Shown here: positions 42,577-51,478 of the stretch, piece after piece
Numbering within the stretch: the first letter of the stretch is position 1
How the letters are laid out: each line of letters begins with the position of its first letter
Source of the DNA: Actinoplanes oblitus
Lineage (GTDB): Bacteria > Actinomycetota > Actinomycetes > Mycobacteriales > Micromonosporaceae
Length of the DNA stretch: 64,000 nt
NCBI RefSeq assembly: GCF_030252345.1
Contig: NZ_CP126980.1
Span: 388,501 to 452,500 of the forward strand
Direction: 5' to 3'
Notes under the pieces: model-generated
What the model was told of the DNA's origin: nothing
Database searches by the model: none
The model's input: the letters and a program-made list of their open reading frames with translations, nothing else
Program-made: the position numbers and the translations under genes

Positions 42577-43860
42577 TCAGCCGGAACGCTCCGCGGTCAG
42601 CGGGACCGCGCTGCCGCGGACCAGCCCCAGCTGCACCGGCTGGCGGGACAGCGTGGCGTCGAGCAGCCAGTCGGTGATCACCCGCGTCCGGTTGCCGGGT
42701 ATCGACAGCAGGTGGTAACCGCGGGTGACCGCCTTTCCGGCCACCCCGCCCAGCGGCACGCCGAGCGGGTTCGCCGCCGCCTTCCAGCCGCCGAGGTCGA
42801 CGGCGAAGCCGAGGTCCCGATGCCGGTAGGGACGCCGCCGGCCGTGGCCGTAGGAGGCCGCCACGTTCCCCGCCACCAGGCGTCCCTGCCGCACCGCGTG
42901 CTGGGCGGTCATCCCGGTCAGCGCGCCCGGGTGCAGCACGTCCGGCACCGCCGCGGCGTCCCCGCAGGCGAAGACGTCCGGCCGGCCGGGCACGTTGAGG
43001 AACTCGTCGACCACCAGCCGGCCCTCCCGGGTGGCCAGTCCCAGCCCGGCGACCATCGGCTCCGGCCGTACGCCGACACACCACACCAGGGTCCGGGTCG
43101 GCACCTGCTCGCCGTTGGTCAGCCGCACCCCGTCCGGTCCGGCCCGGTCCACCCCGGTCCCGGTGAGCACCCGCACCCCGCGCATCCGCAGCACCTCGCC
43201 GGCGGTGTGCGAGAGTCGCGGGTCGAGCGTCGGCAGCACCCGGTCGGCGGTGTCCACGACCAGCCAGCGCGGCAGGTCCCGGATCTCCGGCCGGTGGGCG
43301 GCCAGCGCGGCGGTGAACAGCGCGCCCTGGGCGGCCACCTCGGTGCCGGTGTACCCGGCGCCGGCCACCAGGAAGGTGCACCTGGCGCGGCGCTCGGCCG
43401 GGTCGGTGGCCTGCGCGGCGAGTTCGATCTGCCGGGTCAGGTGATCACGCAGGTAGAGCGCCTCGGCGACACCCCGGAAGCCGTGCGCGTACTCGGTGAC
43501 CCCGGGCACCGGCAGCAGCTTGTTCACGCTGCCCAGGGCGAGGACCAGGCGGTGGTAGCCGAGGACGCGGCGGTTGCCCTCCGGGTCGGCCCACTCCACG
43601 GTCCGGGCGTTCAGGTCGAACGCGCCGGCGTGGCCGAGCAGGACCCGGACCCCGGGCAGCGTGGCCGGGAGCGGCACGGAGATCCGCCGCGGTTCCAGGA
43701 CCCCGGTCGCCACCTCGGGCAGCAGCGGCAGGTAGAGGAAGTAGTCGGTCGGGTTGAGCAGGACGATCTCGGCCCGGCCGCGGGCGATCCGCAGCAGCCG
43801 GCGGGCTGCCGCGTGACCGGCGAAGCCGGCGCCGACGATGACGATCCGCGGGCGTGCCAT
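42577..43860 (-). CDS. Type II NADH dehydrogenase-like flavoprotein (NDH-2)
   Basis: 427 aa from ATG 43860; the frame extends upstream over the start region of the divergent gene but is not protein-like there. FAD site: RIVIVGAGFAGHAAARRLL. NADH site: TFLVAGAGYTGTEVAAQGALF. DVFACGDAAAVPD binds FAD. The quinone-side segment is HLGD-like DLGGWKAAANPLGVPLGGVAGKAVTRGYHLLSIPGNRTRVITDWLLDATLSR. It oxidises NADH without proton pumping and passes electrons to menaquinone. Confidence 0.88.
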   Translation of the reverse strand: MARPRIVIVGAGFAGHAAARRLLRIARGRAEIVLLNPTDYFLYLPLLPEVATGVLEPRRISVPLPATLPGVRVLLGHAGAFDLNARTVEWADPEGNRRVLGYHRLVLALGSVNKLLPVPGVTEYAHGFRGVAEALYLRDHLTRQIELAAQATDPAERRARCTFLVAGAGYTGTEVAAQGALFTAALAAHRPEIRDLPRWLVVDTADRVLPTLDPRLSHTAGEVLRMRGVRVLTGTGVDRAGPDGVRLTNGEQVPTRTLVWCVGVRPEPMVAGLGLATREGRLVVDEFLNVPGRPDVFACGDAAAVPDVLHPGALTGMTAQHAVRQGRLVAGNVAASYGHGRRRPYRHRDLGFAVDLGGWKAAANPLGVPLGGVAGKAVTRGYHLLSIPGNRTRVITDWLLDATLSRQPVQLGLVRGSAVPLTAERSG

Positions 43861-43940
43861 GCGCAACAGCGTGCCACCGGCGGAAACCGTCGCGGCGAAG
43901 TTGCCGAAAGTTCCTCGCGGAGCTGGCAGCATGGTTTCTG

Positions 43941-45002
43941 ATGACCGCGACAGGCACTTCGGCGGCGGCCACCCGGGCGACCGGCCCGCCACGACGGCGG
44001 GGCCGGGGACCGCTCGTGGCGGCCGTGATGGCCGTCGTCCTGGGTACCGAGCTGATCATCGGCTGGCCCGCGCTGACCGAGGCGTTCGCCCAGCTGCGCG
44101 CGCCGCACTGGGGCTGGGTGGGCGCGGCGCTGGCCGCCGAGATCGTCTCGATGGGTACCTACGCGCGGATGCAGCGGGCGCTGCTGCGCGGGGCGGGCAC
44201 CAAGGTGAGCGTGCGGCGGCACGTGGCGATGGCGTACGCGGCGCACTCGCTGAGCGTGACGCTGCCCGGTGGCCCGGTCTTCTCCACCAGCTTCAACTTC
44301 CGGCAGATGCGCCGCTACGGGGTGTCGCCCGCCGAGGCGTCCTGGTGCATCGCGCTGAGCGGGGTGCTCTCCACCGGCGCGCTGGTCCTGGTCGGCTCGG
44401 CCGGCGGGCTGCTGGCCCGCAACACCGGTAGCTGGCGCACCCTGCTCGGCTACGCGCTGGCGGCGATCGTGGTGACCGCCGGGGTCCGGCTGCTCGCCAA
44501 GCACCCGCTGTGGCTGGACCGGCCGGTACGCGCGCTGCTCGGCGGAGTCAACAAGGTCCGCCGGCGGCCGCCCGAGCACGGCGCCGACCGGCTCTTCGGC
44601 TTCGTCACCCAGTTGCGCGCGATCCGGGTGCATCCGGGGCACTTCGTCGTCGCGGTACTGCTCGCGTGCGCGAACTGGCTCTTCGACGCGTTGTGCCTGT
44701 GGCTGTGCTGCGTCGCGGCCGGGGCGGACCGGATCGCGCCGGTGCACCTGCTGATCGCGTACTGCGCGGGGATGGCGGCGGCCAGCATCCCGGTGGTGCC
44801 CGGCGGCCTCGGCGTGGTCGACGCCGCTCTCGTGCTCGGCCTGGTCGCGGGCGGCCTGACCAGCGCGAATGCGATCGCCGCGGTGGTGCTTTACCGGCTG
44901 ATCAGCTTCGGTTTCATCATCGGTACCGGCTGGTTGGTCTGGCTGCTGCTGCGGCACCGCGCCAAGAAGCCGGTCCAGGCCGGACTCCGAAACACGGTCT
45001 AG
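43941..45002 (+). CDS. YbhN/UPF0104-type membrane protein (LPG synthase TM-like)
   Basis: 353 aa from ATG 43941, seven or eight TM. Flippase-like family marks: AAHSLSVTLPGGPVFSTSFNFRQMRRYGVSPAEA and IPVVPGGLGVVDAALVLGLVAGG. These match the TM half of lysyl-PG synthases and YbhN, which act on or flip lipids. The last seven codons and the TAG stop lie in a 22-bp repeat (44981-45002) found again as an inverted pair at 59798-59881. The terminal CTAG also gives the convergent TPR gene its stop codon. Confidence 0.85.
   Translation: MTATGTSAAATRATGPPRRRGRGPLVAAVMAVVLGTELIIGWPALTEAFAQLRAPHWGWVGAALAAEIVSMGTYARMQRALLRGAGTKVSVRRHVAMAYAAHSLSVTLPGGPVFSTSFNFRQMRRYGVSPAEASWCIALSGVLSTGALVLVGSAGGLLARNTGSWRTLLGYALAAIVVTAGVRLLAKHPLWLDRPVRALLGGVNKVRRRPPEHGADRLFGFVTQLRAIRVHPGHFVVAVLLACANWLFDALCLWLCCVAAGADRIAPVHLLIAYCAGMAAASIPVVPGGLGVVDAALVLGLVAGGLTSANAIAAVVLYRLISFGFIIGTGWLVWLLLRHRAKKPVQAGLRNTV
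44981..45002. repeat. CTAG-ended 22-bp dispersed repeat, copy 1
   Basis: CGGACTCCGAAACACGGTCTAG, identical in 21 of 22 positions to 59860-59881 and to the complement of 59798-59819. It provides stop codons for genes on both strands. Confidence 0.75.
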
Positions 45003-45718
45003 GTCCGCTCCTCGGGACGGATCGGTGCCGCGTCGGTCTTGCGGCCGAACAGCTTCCAGCCGCGCTTCTTCTTCTCCACCATCGGCGCCGCGTCCCCGTT
45101 CAGGATGTCCAGCCGCTGCCGGGCCACCGGGTTGTTCGGCTCCAGTCGCAGCGACGTGGTCAGCGCCTGCCGGGCCTGGTCGACGTGCCCGAGCGCGGCC
45201 AGTGCCACGCCGTGCGTGAAGTAGTAGTGCGCCTCGTTCGGGTCCAGGCCGATCGCGGTGCGCGCGGCCTGCTCGGCGTCGGCGAGCTGGCGGTCGGCGG
45301 CGAGCAGCGCCCAGGCCACCCGGTCGTGCCAGAGCGGGTTCTTCGGCTCCACGATGACGGCCCGGTAGGCCATCGACATCGCCTCGTCGTGCTTGCCCAG
45401 CAGGGTCAGCGCGCGGCTGGCGATGGCCAGCGGGCGCGGGTCGTCGGGGGCCAGCTCGATCGCCCGGTGCGCGGCGTCGAGCGCCGGTTCCACCTGGTCG
45501 AGCGCGAGCCGGATGCGGGCCATCAGGATCCAGCCGGCCGGCGTCCGCGGATTGCCGGCCAGCACCGGTTCGAGCATCGCGGCGGCCTCGGCCGGCTGCA
45601 GGTTCTCGAAGAGGGCGGCCGACCGGGCGATCGCCATGTCGGTCGGGTCGGCGAAGGCGCGCTCGGCGACGCCGGGCGCGGCCGGCGGGGGATAGGCGGG
45701 TGGGGCCAGGTCGGTCAT
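44999..45718 (-). CDS. Tetratricopeptide-repeat protein
   Basis: 239 aa, at least four TPR-like helical pairs (ARSAALFENLQPAEAAAMLEPVLAGNPRT, ALDQVEPALDAAHRAIELAPDDPRPLAIASRALTLLGKHDEAMSMAYRAVIVEPKNPLWHDRVAWALLA, YYFTHGVALAALGHVDQARQALTTSLRLEPNN). The C-terminal tail is basic (EKKKRGWKLFGRK). No signal or TM. Paralogue-like to the next TPR gene upstream on the same strand; probably a protein-interaction scaffold. Confidence 0.82.
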   Translation of the reverse strand: MTDLAPPAYPPPAAPGVAERAFADPTDMAIARSAALFENLQPAEAAAMLEPVLAGNPRTPAGWILMARIRLALDQVEPALDAAHRAIELAPDDPRPLAIASRALTLLGKHDEAMSMAYRAVIVEPKNPLWHDRVAWALLAADRQLADAEQAARTAIGLDPNEAHYYFTHGVALAALGHVDQARQALTTSLRLEPNNPVARQRLDILNGDAAPMVEKKKRGWKLFGRKTDAAPIRPEERT

Positions 45719-45813
45719 CGGGCCGCTCCGGGTAGCCGAGGGATGGGGCTCACAAGCACCACTTCGGCAGTACCGCCCGGTTTCTTAGGACGCCGCCGCC
45801 GGCGGAAGCGGTC

Positions 45814-46830
45814 TCAGGGGCGGGGAACCAACGACGTCAGCAGCCGGACGGCGAAACCGGCCAGACTCGCCACCCCGAGCAGGCCGGGCAGCCAACCGGC
45901 CGGCGCCACCGTCGCGGCGAGCAGGAGGGCGAGGGTCAGGGCCGCCGCGCCGGTCGCCGCCCGCTGCCCGATGACCACCTCTTTGAGGTACGCCCGGAGC
46001 ACCCGATCCACCCGCATCAGGAAGTACCCGGCGTAGGCGGCCGGAGCCAGCGCCGCCACCGCCGCCAGCACCCGCGCCCCGCCGGGCGAGTCGTCGGCGA
46101 CCCGCCAGCCCAGGTAGGCGAAGACCACCATGATGATCGCCGTGTAGATCAGGAACTGGCGCAGCGCCGCGTCCAGCAGGTGCCGGCTCGCCTCCTGCCG
46201 CGGATCCGCGCGCAGCGCCGCCACCAGCCCGGTCGCGCCCCGCGCCAGCCGGCGCAGCGCGAACGGGTTGCGATGCACCACGTCGAACGCGGCCAGCTCG
46301 TGCCGGGCCACCGCGTTCTCCGGGTCCAGCCGGAGCGCGTCGAGCAGCGCCTCCCGCGCTCGTTTCGGCAGGTTGAGCTGCTTCATCACGATGGCGTAGG
46401 TGATCCGGAAGTCGGCCTCGTCCGGATCCAGCCGGACCGCCTCGCGGGCCGCGTGCTCCGCCTCCACCGACCGGGTGCCCTGCTCCAGCAGCGCCCAGGC
46501 GAGCCGGTTGTGCCGGTACGGGTTCGCCGGCTGCCGGGCCACCGCCTCCCGTGCCGTGCCGATCGCCTCGTCGTGGCGTCCGAGCGCGGTGAGGGTCCGG
46601 CTCAGGGCGGTGAGCGCCTCCGCCGAGCCGGGCGCCTGCCGTACCGCCCGCGTCGCCACCTCGTGCGCGAGGTCCGGTTTCTCCAGGGCCAGCTGGGTGT
46701 GCGTCATCAGCACCAGGGCCGGCAGGTGATCGGGTTCCGCGGCGAGCACCGGGCCGAGCAGCTCGGCGGCGGCGGCCGGCTCGCCCCGCTGCAACCGGAG
46801 CCGGGCCAGCGCGACCGGTTCGGCGGTCAT
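45814..46830 (-). CDS. TPR protein with C-terminal membrane domain
   Basis: 338 aa. TPR repeats fill residues 1-185 (RLQRGEPAAAAELLGPVLAAEPDH, ALTALSRTLTALGRHDEAIGTAREAVARQPANPYRHNRLAWALLEQG). They share phrasing (HxNRLAWALL, TALGRHDEA) with the downstream TPR protein, so the two are probably duplicates. Four TM segments follow (about 215-330). Its start overlaps the stop of the cyclase gene by one base. Membrane-tethered scaffold; function unknown. Confidence 0.8.
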   Translation of the reverse strand: MTAEPVALARLRLQRGEPAAAAELLGPVLAAEPDHLPALVLMTHTQLALEKPDLAHEVATRAVRQAPGSAEALTALSRTLTALGRHDEAIGTAREAVARQPANPYRHNRLAWALLEQGTRSVEAEHAAREAVRLDPDEADFRITYAIVMKQLNLPKRAREALLDALRLDPENAVARHELAAFDVVHRNPFALRRLARGATGLVAALRADPRQEASRHLLDAALRQFLIYTAIIMVVFAYLGWRVADDSPGGARVLAAVAALAPAAYAGYFLMRVDRVLRAYLKEVVIGQRAATGAAALTLALLLAATVAPAGWLPGLLGVASLAGFAVRLLTSLVPRP

Positions 46831-47723
46831 CAGGCGGGCACCGTGGCGTACGCCCGCACCGGGAACGTCCCGAACCCGGCGATCCGGGGCGGCACCGCGG
46901 TGAACCGGAACTCGTGCACCGGCAGCGCCGCGAGGTTCGTCAGGTGCTCCACGATCGGGATACCGGCGGCCAGCAGCAGGCTGTGCGCCGGCCGCTCGCC
47001 GCGCGCCCCGGCCGAGATGTCGTCGATGTTCACCGCGTCGATCCCGACCAGTGCCGCGCCCCGGTCCACCAGGTCCCGCGCGCCCTCCCGGGTCAGGTAC
47101 GGCGCGTTCACCGAGTAGTCCTTGGTGGCCCAGTGCCGGTCGCCGCCGGTGTGCAGCAGCACCGCCCGGCCGGCCACCTCCAGCCCGGCCAGCGACTCGG
47201 CGGTGATCCCGCGCGGGCCGCCGACGGTGCGCACCACCACGGCGGGCAGCTCGGCGAGCCGGTCGAGCGGCAGCCCGGCCAGGTCGGTCCCGTTCGGGTA
47301 CCTGTGGAACGGGCTGTCCAGGTAGGTCCCGGTGTTGCCCACCATGGTGATCCGGTCGATGGAGAACTCGGTGCCCGGCGCGTAGCGGTCCCGGGACTCG
47401 GCATGGCTCAGGTACCGGCTGACCTGCGGGGCGGGCAGCCCCGGATAGGTGGTCAGGCCGTCCCGGACCACATGGCTGAGCTCGACGAACCGGGTCTGCG
47501 GGCGACGTGGCCCGGGGATCGCCGCGGGCTCGCCGAAGACCCGGACCGCGCTCAGCCGCGCCCTGTCGATCGGGCGTGGCGCGAGCACGGCGAGCAGCCG
47601 CTCGGTGATCTCCGCTTCGGTGACGTCGGGGTGCGGCACGTCCACCTGGAAACGCCGGGCGCTCAGGGCACCGCCGTCGGTGAAGGTGACCTCGGCGTCG
47701 AATTCGGCCCGATACCGCAGCAC
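46830..47723 (-). CDS. Cyclase/kynurenine-formamidase-like protein with altered metal motif
   Basis: 297 aa. Residues 80-297 match the cyclase family (FVELSHVVRDGLTTYPGLPAPQVSRYL, GITAESLAG, LVGIDAVNIDD). The usual HxGTHxDxPxH metal motif reads NTGTYLDSPFHRYPNG: the two leading His are Asn and Tyr. The N-terminal 75 residues (LRYRAEFDAEVTFTDGGALSARRFQVDVPHPDVTEAEITERLL) form an extra beta-alpha domain. GTG 47723 has an upstream GAGGAG. Catalysis as a standard metal-dependent amidase is doubtful. Confidence 0.78.
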   Translation of the reverse strand: MLRYRAEFDAEVTFTDGGALSARRFQVDVPHPDVTEAEITERLLAVLAPRPIDRARLSAVRVFGEPAAIPGPRRPQTRFVELSHVVRDGLTTYPGLPAPQVSRYLSHAESRDRYAPGTEFSIDRITMVGNTGTYLDSPFHRYPNGTDLAGLPLDRLAELPAVVVRTVGGPRGITAESLAGLEVAGRAVLLHTGGDRHWATKDYSVNAPYLTREGARDLVDRGAALVGIDAVNIDDISAGARGERPAHSLLLAAGIPIVEHLTNLAALPVHEFRFTAVPPRIAGFGTFPVRAYATVPA

Positions 47724-47739
47724 TGGCGTCTCCTCGCCA

Positions 47740-48327
47740 TCAGGTGAGGCCGATCACGCCCTCGGCGATCAGCCAGATGCCGAAGATAGCGAATAGTGCC
47801 GCGGCGCCCCACTTGATGATGTGCTCGGGCAGGTGCTTGCCGAGCAGGCGGCCGACCAGGATGGCGAGCGCGTCCGCGGCGACCATGCCGACGGTGGAGC
47901 CGACCCAGGTGCCGAACCAGCCGTGCTGGGTGGCCAGCGTGATGGTCGCCAGCATGGTCTTGTCGCCCAGCTCGGCCAGGAAGAACGCGCCGCCGACGGC
48001 GAGGATCGCGGAGCCGGTGGAGCGTTCCGCCTTGCTCTTCTCCTCGTCGGTGAGCTTGTCGCCACGCAGCGTCCAGGCGCCGAAGACGAGGAAGGCGGCA
48101 CCGGCGATCAGCGAGATCCAGTCGGTGGGCAGGGCGGCGCCGAGGCCGTACCCGATGGCGACCGAGACCAGGTGGACCAGCGCGGTGGCCACGGTGATCC
48201 CGATCAGCACGTGCGAGGTGCGGAACCTGGTGGCGAACGTCATCGCCATGAGCTGCGACTTGTCGCCGAGTTCGGCGACGAAGATGACACCGAAGCTGAG
48301 GACCAGCGCGGCGAGGAACTCTGTCAC
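47740..48327 (-). CDS. GDT1/TMEM165-family Mn2+/Ca2+ exporter
   Basis: 195 aa from GTG 48327, chosen because GGGAG (48338-48334) is 6 nt upstream; TTG 48333 is too close to the SD. Six TM with the duplicated family motif: FVAELGDKSQLMAMTFATRF and FLAELGDKTMLATITLATQHG. These E-x-G-D-K-(S/T) motifs bind the ion. Downstream of a yybP-ykoY manganese riboswitch, which strongly supports manganese export (MneA-like). An acidic/basic cytoplasmic loop separates the two halves. Confidence 0.92.
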   Translation of the reverse strand: MTEFLAALVLSFGVIFVAELGDKSQLMAMTFATRFRTSHVLIGITVATALVHLVSVAIGYGLGAALPTDWISLIAGAAFLVFGAWTLRGDKLTDEEKSKAERSTGSAILAVGGAFFLAELGDKTMLATITLATQHGWFGTWVGSTVGMVAADALAILVGRLLGKHLPEHIIKWGAAALFAIFGIWLIAEGVIGLT

Positions 48328-48333
48328 GGACAA

Positions 48334-48505
48334 CTCCCGGTGGATGACGACCGGGTTCCAGGCGCGGGGCGACCTCGACCCGGCCGTGGGATGAACGGCC
48401 TGGTCGAAGGTCTCGCTCGCCTCGTGACGAGGCCGCGCGGCCGGACGATGTGCAGAACACCGTCAGTATGTCGACCGCGACATTGGGAGCTACTCCCCTT
48501 CGCGA
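48334..48505 (-). promoter_or_regulatory. yybP-ykoY manganese riboswitch
   Basis: On the minus strand the leader of the GDT1 gene begins GGGGAGTAGCTCCC (from 48498), continues with TCGCGGTCGACATACTGACGG, and has GGCGAGCGAGACCTTCGACC (about 48421-48401) closing the aptamer. These are the conserved elements of the actinobacterial yybP-ykoY class, including the GGGGAGUAG 5' box. The expression platform (about 48400-48334) contains CCCGGTCG...CACCGGGAG, able to pair across the SD. Mn2+ binding would turn the exporter on (known for the class). Confidence 0.88.
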
Positions 48506-48529
48506 GATCGACCTTACCGGAAACGCGGG

Positions 48530-48562
48530 CGGGCCCGGTGGCGAGATACGTCACCGGGCCCG
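48530..48562 (-). terminator. Terminator hairpin after the S33 hydrolase
   Basis: Perfect 11-bp arms CGGGCCCGGTG and CACCGGGCCCG with an 11-nt loop, 17 bp beyond the hydrolase stop codon and before the riboswitch region. Confidence 0.75.
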
Positions 48563-48579
48563 GTACCGCGGCAGGCGGC

Positions 48580-50169
48580 TCAGGAACCGATCAGCCGCTG
48601 GATGCGCAGCCGGTCACCCAGCCCGGCCGAGCGCTTGAGCCCCGCCTGGCCGGGGTCCGGCGCGGCGAGCGGCTGGCACCGCTTGTCCGAGCGATCACCG
48701 GCGACCCGCTTGGGCAGCGCGCCGGTGGCCAGGTACGCGGCGACCGCGTCGTCGACGCACGCGTTGCCGAACAGCGACCCGGCGTGCGTGGTCCCGTTCA
48801 CTCCCTCGATCAGCGCGGCGCGCGGGAACCGGTGCCGGACCTCGAGACTTCCGGAGAACGGGGTGGCCGCGTCAAGCGTCTCGCTGAGCAGCAGGATCGG
48901 CGGCACCTTCGACCCGTCCACCCGGGCCGCCGGTTTCGCGGGGGCGGCCCAGTGCCGGCACGGCGCGTTGTACCAGGCATTGCCCCAGGTCTCGAACGGC
49001 GCCCGGTGGTAGACCCGCCAGTTCTCCTTCGACCAGGTGGCCCAGTCGGCCGGCCAGGGCGCGTCGGTGCACTGCACGGCCAGGTAGATCGCGTAGTTGT
49101 TGTCGCTGCCCGGGGTCTGCGGGTTGTTGTCGTCGTAGAGCTTCTTCAGCCCGGCCGGGTCCTTCTTGGCGATCCAGCTCGAGAACGCCTGCGCGACCTG
49201 CTCCCAGCCGAAGATGTAGTAGCCGGGCTGCAGGAAGATGTCGGTCAGCTCGGCCGGCCCGATCACCCCGCCGGCCGGCTTGGCGCCCAGCTCGGCGAGC
49301 TGCCGGTAATAGAGCCGCTCGACCGCCGTACGGGTCCTGCCCAGGTGGTACGTGTCGTCGTGCGAGGCCAGCCAGCGGAAATAGATCTTGATGTTGCGGT
49401 TGAACGCGATGTCCTGGTCGAGGTTGGACTGCCACCAGATCCGGGCCGGGTTGACGTTGCCGTCCAGCACCATCCGGCGTACCCGCTGCGGGAACCGAGT
49501 CGCGTAGACCTGCCCCAGGTAGGTCCCATAGGAGAAGCCGTAGAAGCTGATCTTCTCGGCGCCCAGGGCCTGCCGGATGCTGTCGATGTCCCGGACCGAG
49601 TCCTCGGTGCGCAGGTGGTCGAGCAGTGCCCCGCCGGCCTTCGCGCAGTCCGCCGCGTACGCGCGGCTCCGGACGTGCCAGGCGTTCTCCAGCGCCGCGG
49701 TGACCGGCACGTACGCCGGCCGGTGGTATCCGGCGTAATCGCTGTCGCAGCTCAGCCTGGGCTTGCTCGCCCCGACGCCGCGCGGGTCGAAGCCGATCCA
49801 GTCGTAGGCGTCACCGGCCTGGCCCGGCACGTGCGAGCCTAGCGTGGCCATGCCCCGCCCGGCGCCGCCCGGCCCGCCCGGGTTGACCAGGATCGGCCCC
49901 TGGTACTTGCCGGCCGCGACGGTGTGCTTGATCCGGGCGACAGCCAGCTCGATCTTGGTGCCGCCCGGGTTCGCGTAGTCCATCGGCACGGTGACGAACC
50001 CGCACTCCGCGCCCTGTGTCTTGAGTGAGGTGTCGGTGCAGGGGCTCCACGCGATCGGCGCCGGCACGTAGCTCGGGGTGCCGCCTGGTGGGGCCGCCTC
50101 CGCCGAGGTGACAGCGGCGCCCACCGCACCGAGCACGACCACTGTCGCGGCCGCCCAGATTCTCTTCAT
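48580..50169 (-). CDS. Secreted alpha/beta hydrolase, S33 tripeptidyl-aminopeptidase type
   Basis: 529 aa from ATG 50169. Signal peptide MKRIWAAATVVVLGAVGAAVTSAEA. PILVNPGGPGGAGRG oxyanion loop, nucleophile S213 in FYGFSYGTYLGQVYA, acid D in LLLSETLDAATPF, and His in NGTTHAGS. Large helical lid between them. Cysteines at WSPCTD/AECGF and PLAA...RC suggest disulfides. This architecture matches Streptomyces SlpD/E-type and tripeptidyl aminopeptidases. It acts outside the cell on small peptides or esters. Confidence 0.9.
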   Translation of the reverse strand: MKRIWAAATVVVLGAVGAAVTSAEAAPPGGTPSYVPAPIAWSPCTDTSLKTQGAECGFVTVPMDYANPGGTKIELAVARIKHTVAAGKYQGPILVNPGGPGGAGRGMATLGSHVPGQAGDAYDWIGFDPRGVGASKPRLSCDSDYAGYHRPAYVPVTAALENAWHVRSRAYAADCAKAGGALLDHLRTEDSVRDIDSIRQALGAEKISFYGFSYGTYLGQVYATRFPQRVRRMVLDGNVNPARIWWQSNLDQDIAFNRNIKIYFRWLASHDDTYHLGRTRTAVERLYYRQLAELGAKPAGGVIGPAELTDIFLQPGYYIFGWEQVAQAFSSWIAKKDPAGLKKLYDDNNPQTPGSDNNYAIYLAVQCTDAPWPADWATWSKENWRVYHRAPFETWGNAWYNAPCRHWAAPAKPAARVDGSKVPPILLLSETLDAATPFSGSLEVRHRFPRAALIEGVNGTTHAGSLFGNACVDDAVAAYLATGALPKRVAGDRSDKRCQPLAAPDPGQAGLKRSAGLGDRLRIQRLIGS

Positions 50170-50261
50170 GTACCCGCCCCTTGGTGTCCGATTCGCCCCA
50201 TATGCTGAAGCGTTTTCGGGCACTTTCCACCCCTCCACGCCGAGGTGGGCCCCGAAAGGGA

Positions 50262-51458
50262 TCAGGCGCGGCGCCGGCTGAGCAGCGCGACCAGGCCGAG
50301 GGCGGCGACCATCGTGCCGTACCAGAGCGCCGTGGTGTGCAGGCCGATCCGGGTGGCGGCCTGCCCGGCGATCACCGCGGGGATGCTCAGCGCCGCGTAC
50401 GAGATGGTCAGCGCGACGGCCAGCAGCTCGCCCCGCTCGTGCGGCTCGGCGATCCGGGCCAGGGTGCTGAACGAGGCCAGCGACGCCGCACCGAACCCGG
50501 CCCCGGAGATCACCGTGCCGGCCGTGGCCAGCGCCAGGCTGCCGGTGACCAGCCCGGCCACCCCGAGCGCCCCGCCGGTCAGCAGCCCGGCCCCGGCGAT
50601 GGTCAGCACCCGTGCCGTGGCCACCGCGCGCAGCAGGAACGACGTGACGGCGCCGGTGCCGGTGACCAGTGCCACCACCAGCCCGGCGAGCAGGTGGTCG
50701 TGGACACCGAACGCGTCGGACGCCACCGACGGGCCGAGTGAGAGGTAGAGGCCGCCCAGCGCCCAGCTCGCCACCATGATCGGGACCAGCGCGAACAGGT
50801 CGCCGCGGAGCCGGGCCGGCACCCCGAGGCGGGGGATCAGCGAGGCGGCGGCGCCCGGGCGACGCCGCGCGGTCTCCGGCATCCAGGCCACCGCCAGGCC
50901 GGCGATCACCATGCCGGTCAGCAGCACCGCGTAGACCAGGTGAGTGGGGAACGGCGCGAACTTGACCAGCGCGCCGGCGCCGAACGCGCCCAGCCCGAGC
51001 CCGGCCACCGGGGCGATGCCGCTGATCAGCCCGGCCCGGCCGGGTGCGTGCGCCGGGTTCAGGTCGATCAGCGTGGCGCCCAGCGTGCTCAGCGCGGCAC
51101 CGGTCGCCACGCCCTGCACGACCCGGGCCACCAGCAGCACCGACACGTCACCGGCGGCCAGGAAGAGGATCAGCGAGACCGCTTCGAGCGCTATCGCGCC
51201 GGCCAGGATCGGGCGGCGGCCGACGTGGTCGGAGAGCGCGCCGACGGTGAGCAGGGTGGCGATCAGGGCGACCACGTAGACCGCGAAGATCACCGTCAGC
51301 ATCGCCGGGGAGAAGCCCCAGAGCTGCTGGTAGACGACGTAGAGCGGAGACGGGACGGCGGACGCGGCGGCGAACGTCACCAGGATCGCGGCGATCGCGG
51401 TGAAGGCGGCGGGCCGGCTCAGCCGGGTTGCCGGGGCCCGCTCGGCGACGACTGTCAT
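50262..51458 (-). CDS. MFS transporter (12-TM, DHA1-like)
   Basis: 398 aa, 12 TM. SAVPSPLYVVYQQLWGFSPAMLTVIFAVYVVALIATLLTVGALSDHVGRRPILAG includes motif A; GVATGAALSTLGATLIDLNPAHAPGRAGL and APVAGLGLGAFGAGALVKFAPFP follow. Divergent from a TetR gene across a gap packed with paired palindromes (51479-51531). Substrate unknown; likely efflux. Confidence 0.88.
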   Translation of the reverse strand: MTVVAERAPATRLSRPAAFTAIAAILVTFAAASAVPSPLYVVYQQLWGFSPAMLTVIFAVYVVALIATLLTVGALSDHVGRRPILAGAIALEAVSLILFLAAGDVSVLLVARVVQGVATGAALSTLGATLIDLNPAHAPGRAGLISGIAPVAGLGLGAFGAGALVKFAPFPTHLVYAVLLTGMVIAGLAVAWMPETARRRPGAAASLIPRLGVPARLRGDLFALVPIMVASWALGGLYLSLGPSVASDAFGVHDHLLAGLVVALVTGTGAVTSFLLRAVATARVLTIAGAGLLTGGALGVAGLVTGSLALATAGTVISGAGFGAASLASFSTLARIAEPHERGELLAVALTISYAALSIPAVIAGQAATRIGLHTTALWYGTMVAALGLVALLSRRRA

Positions 51459-51478
51459 GAGGATTCCCCCAGTGATTG

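Noticed and set aside
43860..43992. N-terminal extension of the NDH-2 gene to 43992
   Set aside because: The extra 44 residues are not protein-like and overlap the start of the divergent membrane gene; the FAD motif begins right after ATG 43860.
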